Virus record (IMG/VR): IMGVR_UViG_3300023210_000088
Span: 1 to 39,262 of that record
From: a virus
Reading direction: 5' to 3' (one strand)
Length of the DNA stretch: 39,262 nucleotides
Of this stretch, positions 1-7,223 are shown in pieces. Position 1 is the first letter of the stretch, and each line of letters begins with the position of its first letter. The notes beneath the pieces are model-generated. The model searched no databases and was not told the origin of the DNA. It was given only the letters and a program-made list of their open reading frames with translations. Both the position numbers and the translations under genes were made by a program.

Positions 1-160
1 TATATAAATAATTTATACTTTTTAAAATTCCATTTTTGCCCATAAATAAGATTCTAAGCTCCGCACGATATATTGAACCTGCTCCATATTCAGCACAAAA
101 TGCCCTAATATGTGTAATTTCTTTTAAAAATTTACTTTGATATGATAATACTTTTTTCAC
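1..160 (-). CDS. Partial hypothetical protein, GTG start, runs off the left edge
   Basis: An open frame on the minus strand starts at GTG (158-160), with an AAAGG Shine-Dalgarno just upstream, and stays open to the window edge. The visible 53 residues begin VKKVLSYQSKFLKEITHIRA and contain no motif I recognise. It lies directly after the 40-aa ORF at 172-294, separated by about 11 nt, so it looks like the third gene of a small minus-strand operon headed by the 235-aa gene. Function is unknown and the C-terminal end is outside the window. Confidence 0.55.
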   Translation of the reverse strand, partial: MKKVLSYQSKFLKEITHIRAFCAEYGAGSIYRAELRILFMGKNGILKSINYLY

Positions 161-171
161 GATAAAACCTT

Positions 172-294
172 TTAAATAGTAGCTAAATAGCTACACTCAC
201 AAACTGTTACACCTTTAATCTCTTTATCACTTAACTCTCCATTAACTGAAGTCTTCCAGCTTGTATTTTTTGTATATACTTTTGCAGTTTTCAT
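172..294 (-). CDS. Small hypothetical protein, 40 aa
   Basis: This ORF begins MKTAKVYTKNTSWKTSVNGE and ends in TAA at 172-174. Its ATG overlaps the TGA of the preceding 235-aa gene as ATGA, a typical sign of translational coupling, and AAGGA lies nine bases upstream. It has two close cysteines (CEC) near the C-terminus but no recognisable domain. Small size, tight coupling and a following GTG gene support a real phage accessory gene. Confidence 0.5.
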   Translation of the reverse strand: MKTAKVYTKNTSWKTSVNGELSDKEIKGVTVCECSYLATI

Positions 295-998
295 TTTATT
301 AAATCCTTTTTTGGTGTTTGCAATACTTCTTCCAATTCATTTATTATTTCCGTTACTTCTCCAAAATCATCAGGGTTCATTTGAATAAAGCCTTTTCCAT
401 TTTCCCCATCTAGATTTATTATTCCCGTGCTACTGCCGTATCTTATATTAGAAAAATCTCTCGTTATAAATATTTGATAACAATTTTTTTCCAGTTTAAT
501 TCTATCCTTTGTTAATTCCTCCGTCTCTTCTATTTCTTCAAAACCATTATTTTTAAAATATAATTCTATATCTTTAGCCTTTGAATCCTTTTTAGATACC
601 GTATTGTTTTCATAATTGATAGTTAAATTTTCAACAACTTTTAAGTCTAAAAAAGAACAGTTAAAAGTTTTATTTATAAAATTTATTATGTTCTCCTTAG
701 TTGCTATTTGTATAAATCCACGCTCAAGACGTGCATATAGTGGATCAACATTAGAACTTATATATTCTTTTCTAAAGATATGATCTAATCTAAAAGCCTT
801 ATCACCTATACTAAAGTTATCATGATGCGCTGGCATATATTGATTAATGTCAGAAATACCAATCTCTATAAAAAAGTTTTCACCATCATTATTTGTAAAT
901 GATGTTCTAAACCTATGACTTAATTCTATATCATTAATAGTTAATTTCCAACCCATTCTTAAAAACTCAATCGTATCATTTTTTTTACTTTCATTCAT
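291..998 (-). CDS. Hypothetical protein, 235 aa
   Basis: The frame opens MNESKKNDTIEFLRMGWKLT after an AAAGGG Shine-Dalgarno. The composition is typical of a soluble cytoplasmic protein: no signal peptide or membrane segment, mixed alpha/beta pattern, acidic C-terminal third (EEIEETEELTKDRIKLE, INELEEVL). I recognise no catalytic motif. It heads a minus-strand set with the 40-aa and partial GTG genes downstream. The upstream gap (999-1086) contains an ACTGT-AA-ACAGT palindrome at 1030-1041 that could be an operator, but no FNR-type box. Confidence 0.65.
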   Translation of the reverse strand: MNESKKNDTIEFLRMGWKLTINDIELSHRFRTSFTNNDGENFFIEIGISDINQYMPAHHDNFSIGDKAFRLDHIFRKEYISSNVDPLYARLERGFIQIATKENIINFINKTFNCSFLDLKVVENLTINYENNTVSKKDSKAKDIELYFKNNGFEEIEETEELTKDRIKLEKNCYQIFITRDFSNIRYGSSTGIINLDGENGKGFIQMNPDDFGEVTEIINELEEVLQTPKKDLIK

Positions 999-1086
999 AA
1001 TAAACCCTTTTTAAATAGTGTTCTAATTTACTGTAAACAGTTAACACTTAATGGAACCACATAAGTAATATGTAGCTCTATAAATG

Positions 1087-1266
1087 TTACTTAACTTCTA
1101 TATAGCCAACACTAACAGCCACTCTATACACCACAACACACTCAAGACCTAAACCATCTAAGACAAGAGCCTCAAATAAATCATCTAATCCGAAATCACT
1201 CTCTTTTAATTGCTCAATAGCTTGCTTGCGTTGCCCGTTTGCTATGCTCTCTAATATCTCATTCAT
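1087..1266 (-). CDS. Small hypothetical protein, 59 aa
   Basis: The ORF MNEILESIANGQRKQAIEQL... ends with a hydrophobic stretch (ALVLDGLGLECVVVYRVAVSVGYIEVK). AAAGGAATAAG precedes the ATG (1264-1266). The gene lies just downstream of a clear promoter with an FNR-type box (1298-1340), which strongly supports expression. The N-terminal half looks helical and the C-terminal half beta-rich. It resembles the small phage proteins that start MNEILESIANGQR and control DNA use in other phages, but I cannot assign a function. Confidence 0.6.
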   Translation of the reverse strand: MNEILESIANGQRKQAIEQLKESDFGLDDLFEALVLDGLGLECVVVYRVAVSVGYIEVK

Positions 1267-1280
1267 AATCTTATTCCTTT

Positions 1281-1365
1281 TTGTCTTTGTTAACCGTAGT
1301 ATATCATTAACCCCAAAGAGTTATCTTGACTTATGTCAAGAATATGATAATACTTTGAAATTCTT
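1281..1365 (-). repeat. 85-bp promoter repeat, copy 1
   Basis: This segment matches 1785-1869 over 85 bp without gaps, at about 75 of 85 positions. It contains the -10 box, the conserved stretch ACGGTTA downstream of it, the 21-nt spacer and the FNR-type palindrome. The repeat is confined to regulatory DNA and stops before the coding regions, so it looks like a duplicated promoter cassette. Confidence 0.8.
1298..1340 (-). promoter_or_regulatory. FNR-box promoter for the 59-aa gene
   Basis: The palindrome CTTGAC-TTAT-GTCAAG (1325-1340) is followed on the minus strand by a 21-nt spacer and the -10 hexamer TATACT (1298-1303). A start site about 7 nt after the hexamer puts the palindrome centre near -41.5, the class II position for CRP/FNR activators. 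The half sites deviate from TTGAT by one base each (GAC/GTC). Confidence 0.7.
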
Positions 1366-1768
1366 ACTTGATATTAGTTAGAGTTTCTAAACAATTAATA
1401 TCGATATACTCATATTCATTAGAATCTATATTCATAACTATGAGATTAACACATGATATACTTTGATTATCAAGTCCTTTAATTGTAAAACATCCTATAT
1501 CAGTATCTAAACTGTTAAGCGTTGCGTGTCCTTCAAAATTTGAAACATTATTAAAAAACTCTATTATCTCAGCATTATTAGTATTTTTATAATTAACGAT
1601 AATATCACACCCTTTATATAGCTCGTAATTAAACATAGTTTCAACCTTTTTAATTTTGTTATATTTCTTCAAACAGTCATTTAGATAAGCACTCATTGTT
1701 AATAAGTTTCCATCCCTGAACGCTTCAACCTCTTTAATCTCTAATGATACATTAAATTTCTTTCTCAT
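1364..1768 (-). CDS. Hypothetical protein, 134 aa
   Basis: The product begins MRKKFNVSLEIKEVEAFRDG after AAAAGGACTTT. It is soluble, alternates beta-like hydrophobic stretches with asparagine-rich loops, and has three cysteines spread through the second half without a metal-binding spacing. I recognise no family. It has its own promoter of the shared FNR-box type (1802-1844), part of an 85-bp repeat also found before the next gene downstream, so the two genes are probably coregulated. Confidence 0.6.
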   Translation of the reverse strand: MRKKFNVSLEIKEVEAFRDGNLLTMSAYLNDCLKKYNKIKKVETMFNYELYKGCDIIVNYKNTNNAEIIEFFNNVSNFEGHATLNSLDTDIGCFTIKGLDNQSISCVNLIVMNIDSNEYEYIDINCLETLTNIK

Positions 1769-1784
1769 AATAAAGTCCTTTTTT

Positions 1785-1869
1785 TTGTCTTTGTTAACCG
1801 TAGTATAACACTAACCCCAAAGAGTTATCTTGATTTATATCAAGAAAGATAAAATACTTTTAAATTCTT
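1785..1869 (-). repeat. 85-bp promoter repeat, copy 2
   Basis: Second copy of the regulatory repeat at 1281-1365, same length, no gaps. Differences cluster in the sequence upstream of the palindrome and in the palindrome half sites, where paired changes keep the symmetry (GAC/GTC in copy 1, GAT/ATC here). The compensating changes argue that the palindrome is under selection. Confidence 0.8.
1802..1844 (-). promoter_or_regulatory. FNR-box promoter for the 134-aa gene
   Basis: A perfect FNR-type site CTTGAT-TTAT-ATCAAG (1829-1844), 21 nt, then -10 hexamer TATACT (1802-1807) on the minus strand. Same 43-bp geometry as the other promoters of this set. Confidence 0.75.
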
Positions 1870-2266
1870 TTTTATAATATGAGTATAAATGAAACGCACA
1901 CGCGAATAGCATAATGCAAATATAAAAGTATTGATATATATCAATAAGTATTTATTATGTATTATGTAATTGTTTTATCGTCACTTATTTATAGTAAACC
2001 CTTATAAATAGGGGGCTAAGGTACTCCACGGACTTGTATATCTACAAGGGGTGTTCGGAGCGGTGCAACATTCCTAAATCCAATTTTTTTTCTCAACCTC
2101 GAACTAACTAAATGGTATTAATTGCGGTATAATTCAAATTATTGTATAGTTCATAATATGTTTTTTGTGTAAACTATATAATACATTTGAAATATAGTGC
2201 AAATAGTGAGTGATATATCAATAAAAAGTCAGTTCAGAAAATGGCTATTTTTACATAGGCAGTTCA
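1870..2266. other. Gene-free regulatory and structured region before the packaging genes; possible cos region
   Basis: No convincing gene lies here. A lone perfect palindrome ATTGAT-ATAT-ATCAAT sits at 1930-1945 without a good -10 at 21 nt. An island richer in G and C follows (about 1999-2075), with an imperfect palindrome at 1999-2014, a 6-bp hairpin CTTGTA-TATC-TACAAG at 2033-2048 bracketed by CTCC (2024-2027) and GGAG (2057-2060), then a T-run near 2083. Two TATAAT boxes occur at 2128-2133 and 2177-2182, and the octamer CAGTTCAG occurs twice, 30 bp apart (2230 and 2260). In lambda-like genomes the cos site lies just before the small terminase gene, which is the position here. A structured RNA is the alternative. 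Confidence 0.35.
2177..2182 (+). promoter_or_regulatory. -10 box of a probable promoter for the packaging genes
   Basis: TATAAT in the context AACTATATAATAC, about 85 bp before the 84-aa gene. A second TATAAT at 2128-2133 could act too. Neither has the FNR-box geometry. Confidence 0.4.
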
Positions 2267-2521
2267 GTGAAAGAAGATAAAACAGAATTTGAAGATTTAG
2301 AAAAAAAACTAGAAGTAGATATAGAAGATATGGCTAATTCAGTAGGTCTGACATCAAGATCAATATATGGATATAGAGCTAAAAGAAAAATAAACTTTTT
2401 CACAGTAATAATATATGGTACATATCTACTTAAGAGTGGGCTAGATATAGATGAAATAGTAAAGATAATAGAGTTAGCAAAATATTTAAAAAATAAAAAA
2501 GAAACTACTGTAGATGTATAA
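2267..2521 (+). CDS. Small helix-turn-helix protein, 84 aa
   Basis: A GTG start (2267) opens MKEDKTEFEDLEKKLEVDIE. Residues about 18-42 (VDIEDMANSVGLTSRSIYGYRAKRK) read as a helix-turn-helix with a basic recognition end. The rest is predicted helical, with a hydrophobic segment near TVIIYGTYLLKSG. It overlaps the following Nu1-like gene by 8 nt and so belongs to the packaging operon. It could be a DNA-binding accessory to terminase or a small regulator. Shine-Dalgarno support for this GTG is weak, and the CAGTTCAG repeat overlaps the start. Confidence 0.55.
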   Translation: MKEDKTEFEDLEKKLEVDIEDMANSVGLTSRSIYGYRAKRKINFFTVIIYGTYLLKSGLDIDEIVKIIELAKYLKNKKETTVDV

Positions 2522-3224
2522 AATAAAAATAGAAAACGGAAACATATATTTAGATGCTAAAGGTCTATGCGAGTTATGGGATGTAAAACCACCAACAATA
2601 ACAGCATATAAGCAAAAAGGATTAGAGGTAAAGCTTTTTGATGGAGATAAGACACAATACTTTGAGGTAAAGCAAGCAGAAAGCATAAAGATTTTAAAAG
2701 TAAAAGATAAGCATAGCAAAAAAGATAACACGATTGGTTCAGAAAACACAGAAGATGGTACAGTGTTTCCAGATGGTAGAAGATTCTATGAGATGGATAT
2801 ACATAATCCTATAGACATGGAGATGATAGCTCTTCATCCACTAGGCGAGATGTATTTAGACAGAGTAGAAACAGCAGAGGGTATCAAGAAAAAGCAGCAC
2901 GATTTAAAAGTAAAAAAAGGTGAATATATTCTCATGGGAGAACTAAATCAAACACTAGCAGAAACATTTGCTTTGGTTTTGTCTTACTTAGTTATGCTTA
3001 GAGAGCAACTGCCAATATCTCAAACAGAAAAACTTATACAAAATAAACTTATAAAAATAAAAGACAAACAACTTTCAGTGGAACTAATAAGTAAAGATGC
3101 AGATAAATATGCAGAAGAGATAACAAAAGATATAGATGATGCAATGCTAAAAAGAACATCAAAAACTACAAATGTAGCAATCCTTTTTTTAGAAAAGCTG
3201 ATAGAAAAAGTGAAGATTGCATAA
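2514..3224 (+). CDS. Terminase small subunit, Nu1-like (probable)
   Basis: The N-terminus (about residues 10-40, IYLDAKGLCELWDVKPPTIT...) fits the winged HTH of lambda Nu1/gpNu1-type small terminases, which bind the packaging site and recruit the large subunit. A linker rich in Lys/Asp follows, and the C-terminal half is helical. Its length (236 aa) is somewhat larger than lambda gpNu1 (181 aa). Position at the head of a lambda-ordered packaging operon supports the call. The start ATG is inside the end of the previous gene. The alternative is a generic HTH regulator, since the similarity is in fold pattern and context rather than a diagnostic motif. Confidence 0.6.
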   Translation: MYKIKIENGNIYLDAKGLCELWDVKPPTITAYKQKGLEVKLFDGDKTQYFEVKQAESIKILKVKDKHSKKDNTIGSENTEDGTVFPDGRRFYEMDIHNPIDMEMIALHPLGEMYLDRVETAEGIKKKQHDLKVKKGEYILMGELNQTLAETFALVLSYLVMLREQLPISQTEKLIQNKLIKIKDKQLSVELISKDADKYAEEITKDIDDAMLKRTSKTTNVAILFLEKLIEKVKIA

Positions 3225-3249
3225 CTAGCAAAACGATAAAGGGTGCGGA

Positions 3250-3594
3250 GTGACAAGTAAATATGGTGCAAAAAAAACTTTCAGAATATTAGGTGGGGAG
3301 AAGATAGAGTTTGATTCTTTAAAGGAAGCGAAAAGATTTGATGTACTATATTTGCTCTTAAAAGCAAAACAGATAACAAAACTTACTCTGCAACCAAGCT
3401 ATACACTTCAAGATGGTTTTAGAGATAAGATAGGCAAAAAGCATAGACCTATCACTTATGTAGCAGATTTTAAATATACTAAAGATGGTGTTGAGGTAGT
3501 TGAAGATACGAAAGGGTTTAAAACAGAAGTGTATCGTATAAAGAAAAAACTACTTCTACATAAGTTTCCAAGCATAAACTTTATAGAAACTTGA
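3250..3594 (+). CDS. DUF1064 family protein, putative nuclease fold
   Basis: The 114-aa sequence has the family's hallmarks: KYGAKKT at the start, FDSLKEAKRF, LQPSYTLQ, RPITYVADFKY, and VVEDTKGFKTEVYRIKKKL. The E(A)xRF, (V/A)DF and E-D-x-K-G pattern matches a PD-(D/E)xK-like core, so a Holliday-junction resolvase or packaging-associated nuclease role is often proposed for this phage family. GTG start (3250) follows AAGGGTGCGGA. It is the last gene before a terminator-bounded insertion at 3590-3900 that separates the two terminase subunits. Confidence 0.8.
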   Translation: MTSKYGAKKTFRILGGEKIEFDSLKEAKRFDVLYLLLKAKQITKLTLQPSYTLQDGFRDKIGKKHRPITYVADFKYTKDGVEVVEDTKGFKTEVYRIKKKLLLHKFPSINFIET

Positions 3595-3632
3595 TATAAA
3601 TCAATGCAAATACTTTTTAGTTTGTCTATAAT
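3590..3632 (+). promoter_or_regulatory. FNR-box promoter in front of a short transcript
   Basis: CTTGAT-ATAA-ATCAAT (3590-3605), 21-nt spacer, TATAAT (3627-3632). The spacer (GCAAATACTTTTTAGTTTGTC) closely resembles those of the promoters at 7853-7895 and 16928-16970, so the three are probably related by descent. Confidence 0.75.
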
Positions 3633-3679
3633 ACACTTTTAAACATAAGAGTTTTACATTTTAAAAAAAAGGAGATACA

Positions 3680-3727
3680 ATGAAATTTAAACCTATTGTT
3701 TGTGCTACAGCAACAAAACAAAAATAA
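3680..3727 (+). CDS. Micro-ORF, 15 aa
   Basis: MKFKPIVCATATKQK with a near-perfect Shine-Dalgarno (AAGGAGATACA) and an FNR-box promoter about 50 bp upstream. Too short to classify. The next 22 in-frame codons after the TAA contain no stop, so this may be the head of a truncated gene. Confidence 0.3.
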   Translation: MKFKPIVCATATKQK

Positions 3728-3860
3728 GAAACTCGTCCTGGTCGTGTAAAAAAAATAAAGTCCAACTTGTGTTGGTTAGAGATGGATTGTGCTTAGGGCA
3801 TATATAGACAAAATTAATATAAAACAGGGCTTATCTTTTGGCTCTGTGGCTCATCATTTT

Positions 3861-3900
3861 AAAAAACTATATCGTATCCACACTATCGGTATAGTTTTTT
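3861..3900 (+). terminator. Strong intrinsic terminator
   Basis: Inverted arms 3861-3874 and 3887-3900 pair over 14 bp with one G-U, around a 12-nt loop. The arms end in six A and six T, so it can act on both strands. It would insulate the short FNR-driven unit from the structural genes downstream. Confidence 0.8.
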
Positions 3901-4013
3901 AAGAAGATGAAAAGAAACATTACTTTATGTAGTTTATTTAATTATCCATAGGTTAAAATCTTTCCTAGTCTTCTTTGCTTCACTAAAATATATTCATTTA
4001 AAAACTTTTAAGA

Positions 4014-4019
4014 TATAAT
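4014..4019 (+). promoter_or_regulatory. -10 box of a late-operon promoter
   Basis: TATAAT in the context TTAAGATATAATG, 31 bp before the 78-aa gene. The same AAGATATAAT context recurs before the tape measure gene and at 34006. It restarts transcription after the terminator at 3900. Confidence 0.6.
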
Positions 4020-4050
4020 GCACCATATAAAAACCTTATAAGGATTAAGT

Positions 4051-4287
4051 ATGGCTGATACACAACAGAAGATACAAGGACAAACAAAGATTCCTATTTT
4101 ACTAGGATCAGACACATCGTTTTCGGTGGAAAACTTAAGCGGTGAAAAAGTAGCTGTTAGCAGAAAAGATGCCGGAGTTCATACTGGATTTATTAATGTT
4201 GGAGATGTTAGAAGATATGACTATGATGTGGAAGTATGGTGTTTGGAAGATACCCATGTAACTGACATCGGAATAGTGAGGTATTAA
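4051..4287 (+). CDS. Small structural-type protein, 78 aa, unknown
   Basis: MADTQQKIQGQTKIPILLGS... is soluble and looks beta-rich (SFSVENLSGEKVAVSRKD..., FINVGDVRRYDYDVEVWCLE). It starts after a clear AAGGA site, and the next gene follows 1 nt after its stop. I do not recognise the family. The pairing with the 286-aa structural protein suggests the two work together, for example as a small capsid or neck protein or a chaperone for it. Confidence 0.6.
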   Translation: MADTQQKIQGQTKIPILLGSDTSFSVENLSGEKVAVSRKDAGVHTGFINVGDVRRYDYDVEVWCLEDTHVTDIGIVRY

Positions 4288-4288
4288 A

Positions 4289-5149
4289 ATGAGCTTTTAT
4301 GATATGAGGTCAGATACATCAGGCTTAGGCTCATCTACTCCCACATCTACAGCAGGGCAGGGGGTTGGATATTTCTTGGGAAATGATATTGTAAGTGGAG
4401 ACAATTATAGTCTTGACAAGTTTCCAGCTGGTGGAGCAGAGCAAGAGATACAAGCTTTAGCAGATAGTGGTTTAGATGCAGTGTTTATAGAAAGGTATGT
4501 GTCTGAGCCTCTTGGTGGTACAAAAATAGAGGGTGGTATATGGACTTTTAACACTTATGCTGGAGTGAGTGCAGACCAAGGCACCAGTGCAATTGAAGCT
4601 AGAATTAACAGAAGCGTTCTGAAAACAGGAACGGTAACATCTACAGGAACAGGAACAACAAGAACTTTTACTGCCACAGAAGCAGGAACATTTGTTGCAG
4701 AAGACGCAGATTCTAGCATATTAAACGCAACACTAATTCAAACTCCTACTGAGACATTTTGGATAGATAGCTATGTAAGTGATACTGAAGTTACAGCAAC
4801 TTGCGACGATGCAGGGTATGTTAATGAAACTGCTGTGATTTTCAGTATGTTTTATAAATTGTTTCAGGTAAGCACAGGCGAGATAAATGGTCAGGAGCAT
4901 GTAAGATATGGGGAACCCATTGTACAACCAGAATTTGATATAAACCCAGAAGACAGAATTCTAATAGCTTATTTCGCAACTTGTACTTCTGGAACTAAAA
5001 CACTATCTTTGTATAAAAATGGCACAGAACATTACTCTAATTTTACAACACCGTTGATATATAGGCATAATGATCTAGCAGGTTTAAATGAAGGTGACTT
5101 TAAACACCTAACTCAGATAGAATATGATGCAGTTATAGCTCTTACATAA
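4289..5149 (+). CDS. Beta-rich structural protein with a fibre-type C-terminal motif, 286 aa
   Basis: The protein is rich in Thr, Ser and Gly and lacks charged clusters, as expected for a virion beta-structure protein. Residues about 85-125 include the repeat-like TGTVTSTGTGTTRTFTATEA. The C-terminus reads YRHNDLAGLNEGDFKHLTQIEY; the HNDLxGLxxGDxxHLT pattern is common in phage fibre and neck proteins. It is unusual that such a gene lies between the small and large terminase genes. Possible roles are a capsid-attached fibre, a decoration or a neck whisker. Two cysteines (about residues 173 and 234) are present but no signal peptide. Confidence 0.6.
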   Translation: MSFYDMRSDTSGLGSSTPTSTAGQGVGYFLGNDIVSGDNYSLDKFPAGGAEQEIQALADSGLDAVFIERYVSEPLGGTKIEGGIWTFNTYAGVSADQGTSAIEARINRSVLKTGTVTSTGTGTTRTFTATEAGTFVAEDADSSILNATLIQTPTETFWIDSYVSDTEVTATCDDAGYVNETAVIFSMFYKLFQVSTGEINGQEHVRYGEPIVQPEFDINPEDRILIAYFATCTSGTKTLSLYKNGTEHYSNFTTPLIYRHNDLAGLNEGDFKHLTQIEYDAVIALT

Positions 5150-5157
5150 GATAAAAA

Positions 5158-7209
5158 TTGACAGACGATAGAAGAGAGGAAATAGCATCATCTTTGCACA
5201 CAGTTCATAGGATGCTAAAGTGGGAAAAGCAGATGACACACAAGAAGTTTGCAGAGACTTATGTATGTTTGCCTAAATCTAATGCAGTTGGTGGTGGGAA
5301 ACCAGTTGACTTTTGCAGAAGCCCACACCTTATAAAACCTATGGAATCTCTTGGAAGCACAAAAGTTCAGGAGATTTATCTTATGTTTGCATCTCAAATG
5401 GCAAAAACTTTACTTCTTTACATAGCTTGGTCACACAATGCTAAGATGAATCCTAAGACAGTTGTTTGGATGATTCCAAAAGACAAAATGATAGGGAGAT
5501 ACCAAAAAGAAAAGATAACTGACCTCGTAAAAGCATCACCAGCGATTGATACAATAGTAGAAGAAACAAGAGTAGAAGAAAAAAGAGCTCAAAATAAAGG
5601 TGGAGTAATAGCCCATCAAGGAACAACTACTTATATTATAGGTTCTTGGACTGATGATGATAAAAAAGCGGTAACAGCAAGAATAATAATAGCAGATGAA
5701 ATAGATGAGTTTAAAGAGGGTTTAGCATCAGTATTCCCACTTTTTGAGCGTTCAAAAACTTTTATAGAGTATGGAAGAAAACTTGTTTGTGCATCAACAA
5801 AAAAATCAAAAAATTCTGCAATTACAGAGGGCTTCAACAGATGTGAGCAAAAAAACTACTTAGCAATAGAATGTCCACACTGTAGAACACTAATAGAACC
5901 AATTCACTCACAGTTTCAGGTAATGGGAGAGATAGAATATAAAGATATATTTGGATACACAGATGATGAGTTTACAGATGAAATAATTTATGAAAAATAT
6001 GTACCTTATGCAACAGATGGAGCATATTATGAGTGTAATGCAAATGGTTGTAAGATAACTTCAGAAGAAAAGAATCATCAAATAGAAAATTACAAAATAG
6101 ATTGGGTAGTAAAAGGTAATGCAATAGACCCAGTAACAGTAGGGTATAGTGCAAATACTTTCCTTTCACACTTCGTACCATTCAGAGAGATAGCAAGAGA
6201 GATGCTAAAGGCAAACCTAGAAAAAGACCCAAGCAAAAGAGATAGACTAAAACAGTTGCTGTTTGAGGGATATTTTAATGATGACTACGAGCAAGAAGTA
6301 AAAGATGTAGTGAAGAAGAATGACATATTGCTTTTATCAAATGGTTTAGAAGAAAGAGTGATTCCAGAGGATACATTTAAAGTTTACTTAACAATAGATA
6401 CTCAGCTTACTCACTTCTGGTGGACGATATACGCTTTTCAGTATGGATCTATAATGAACCTAGTTGACTATGGAAGAGCAGAAACATTTGAGGAGTTAGA
6501 TGTAATACGAAAACAAGTACTAGTTACAAAACATGGTGAGATAAAAAAAATAAACAAAGTAGTAATAGATAGACTAGGTGACAAAAACAGAACCATAGCA
6601 GTTGATGAATGGATAAGAGATGTAGTAGTTAAAGAGGGAAAAGAAGATTATATCTATGCAATAGAGGGTGTAAGTGGAAAAAACATGACCACTATGTATA
6701 CACCATCAAAACATAAAACCATTAAAGAGATAAAAATTATAAAGATGAATAACTTAATGGCAAAAGATTATCTATTTGAAACTCTCATATCAAGAAGTAT
6801 AGAAAAAACAAAAGCACAGCACGGTGATGAAACAAACGAAGATGCACTAAGATACGAAGAGAACCTATTTTTAATAAACAATAAACCAGTAAGACTAGCA
6901 GACGAAAGAGAGCATAAAGGTGTAAAATCAATAATGACTGATTTTGAAAGAATGATGACATCGGAGATAAAAACTTATGCAGTAAATATAAAAACAGGAA
7001 AAGTAGATGAGGTGCTGTCGTGGATAAAAAGAAATGAATCAATAAGAAATGACTTCACAGATACATCAGGCATGGCAGTAACTTGTTGGGATATGGATTC
7101 AGGGTATTTAGCCCAAAAACCAAAAGACTTAACTAAAAGGCAAATCAGAGATATGAAAGATATGATTTCTATGCAGGAAAGTGTTGAGGTAGTTAGGGAT
7201 CACTTTTGA
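5158..7209 (+). CDS. Terminase large subunit, lambda GpA family
   Basis: Its 683 aa match lambda gpA (641 aa) in size and layout. The N-terminal ATPase has a divergent Walker A (ASQMAKT, about 78-84, cf. the family's SSQVGKT) and a Walker B RIIIADEIDEF (about 175-185) with the DE pair. A Zn-type CPHC at 239-242 and CNANGC near 300 are typical GpA cysteines. The C-terminal nuclease carries acidic positions YLTIDTQ and VVIDRLGDK. It cuts concatemers at the packaging site and drives DNA into proheads through the portal. TTG start (5158) is the earliest; Shine-Dalgarno is weak, and Met26 could be an alternative. The gene is followed by a minus-strand insertion that separates it from gpW. Confidence 0.92.
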   Translation: MTDDRREEIASSLHTVHRMLKWEKQMTHKKFAETYVCLPKSNAVGGGKPVDFCRSPHLIKPMESLGSTKVQEIYLMFASQMAKTLLLYIAWSHNAKMNPKTVVWMIPKDKMIGRYQKEKITDLVKASPAIDTIVEETRVEEKRAQNKGGVIAHQGTTTYIIGSWTDDDKKAVTARIIIADEIDEFKEGLASVFPLFERSKTFIEYGRKLVCASTKKSKNSAITEGFNRCEQKNYLAIECPHCRTLIEPIHSQFQVMGEIEYKDIFGYTDDEFTDEIIYEKYVPYATDGAYYECNANGCKITSEEKNHQIENYKIDWVVKGNAIDPVTVGYSANTFLSHFVPFREIAREMLKANLEKDPSKRDRLKQLLFEGYFNDDYEQEVKDVVKKNDILLLSNGLEERVIPEDTFKVYLTIDTQLTHFWWTIYAFQYGSIMNLVDYGRAETFEELDVIRKQVLVTKHGEIKKINKVVIDRLGDKNRTIAVDEWIRDVVVKEGKEDYIYAIEGVSGKNMTTMYTPSKHKTIKEIKIIKMNNLMAKDYLFETLISRSIEKTKAQHGDETNEDALRYEENLFLINNKPVRLADEREHKGVKSIMTDFERMMTSEIKTYAVNIKTGKVDEVLSWIKRNESIRNDFTDTSGMAVTCWDMDSGYLAQKPKDLTKRQIRDMKDMISMQESVEVVRDHF

Positions 7210-7223
7210 TTCAACTTCATTGC

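Larger units (their letters stand above)
3639..3900 (+). ncRNA. Short transcription unit, possible small RNA with a 15-aa leader ORF
   Basis: The region is bounded by the FNR-box promoter at 3590-3632 and the strong terminator at 3861-3900. It holds one ORF with an excellent AAGGAGA site: 3680-3727, MKFKPIVCATATKQK followed by TAA. The frame stays open for a further 22 codons to a TAG at 3794-3796, which could mean a decayed longer gene. No known riboswitch or RNA family is recognisable. The inferred transcript of about 260 nt could be a regulatory RNA or encode the micropeptide. Confidence 0.4.

Noticed and set aside
1930-1945. Perfect FNR-type palindrome ATTGATATATATCAAT as another promoter
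   Set aside because: No good -10 lies 21 nt away on either strand (TATTCG and TAATTG) and no gene starts nearby. It may be an operator but cannot be counted in the promoter set.
2207-2216. TGATATATCA palindrome before the packaging genes
   Set aside because: The half-site spacing is 2 rather than 4, so it does not fit the FNR-type box.
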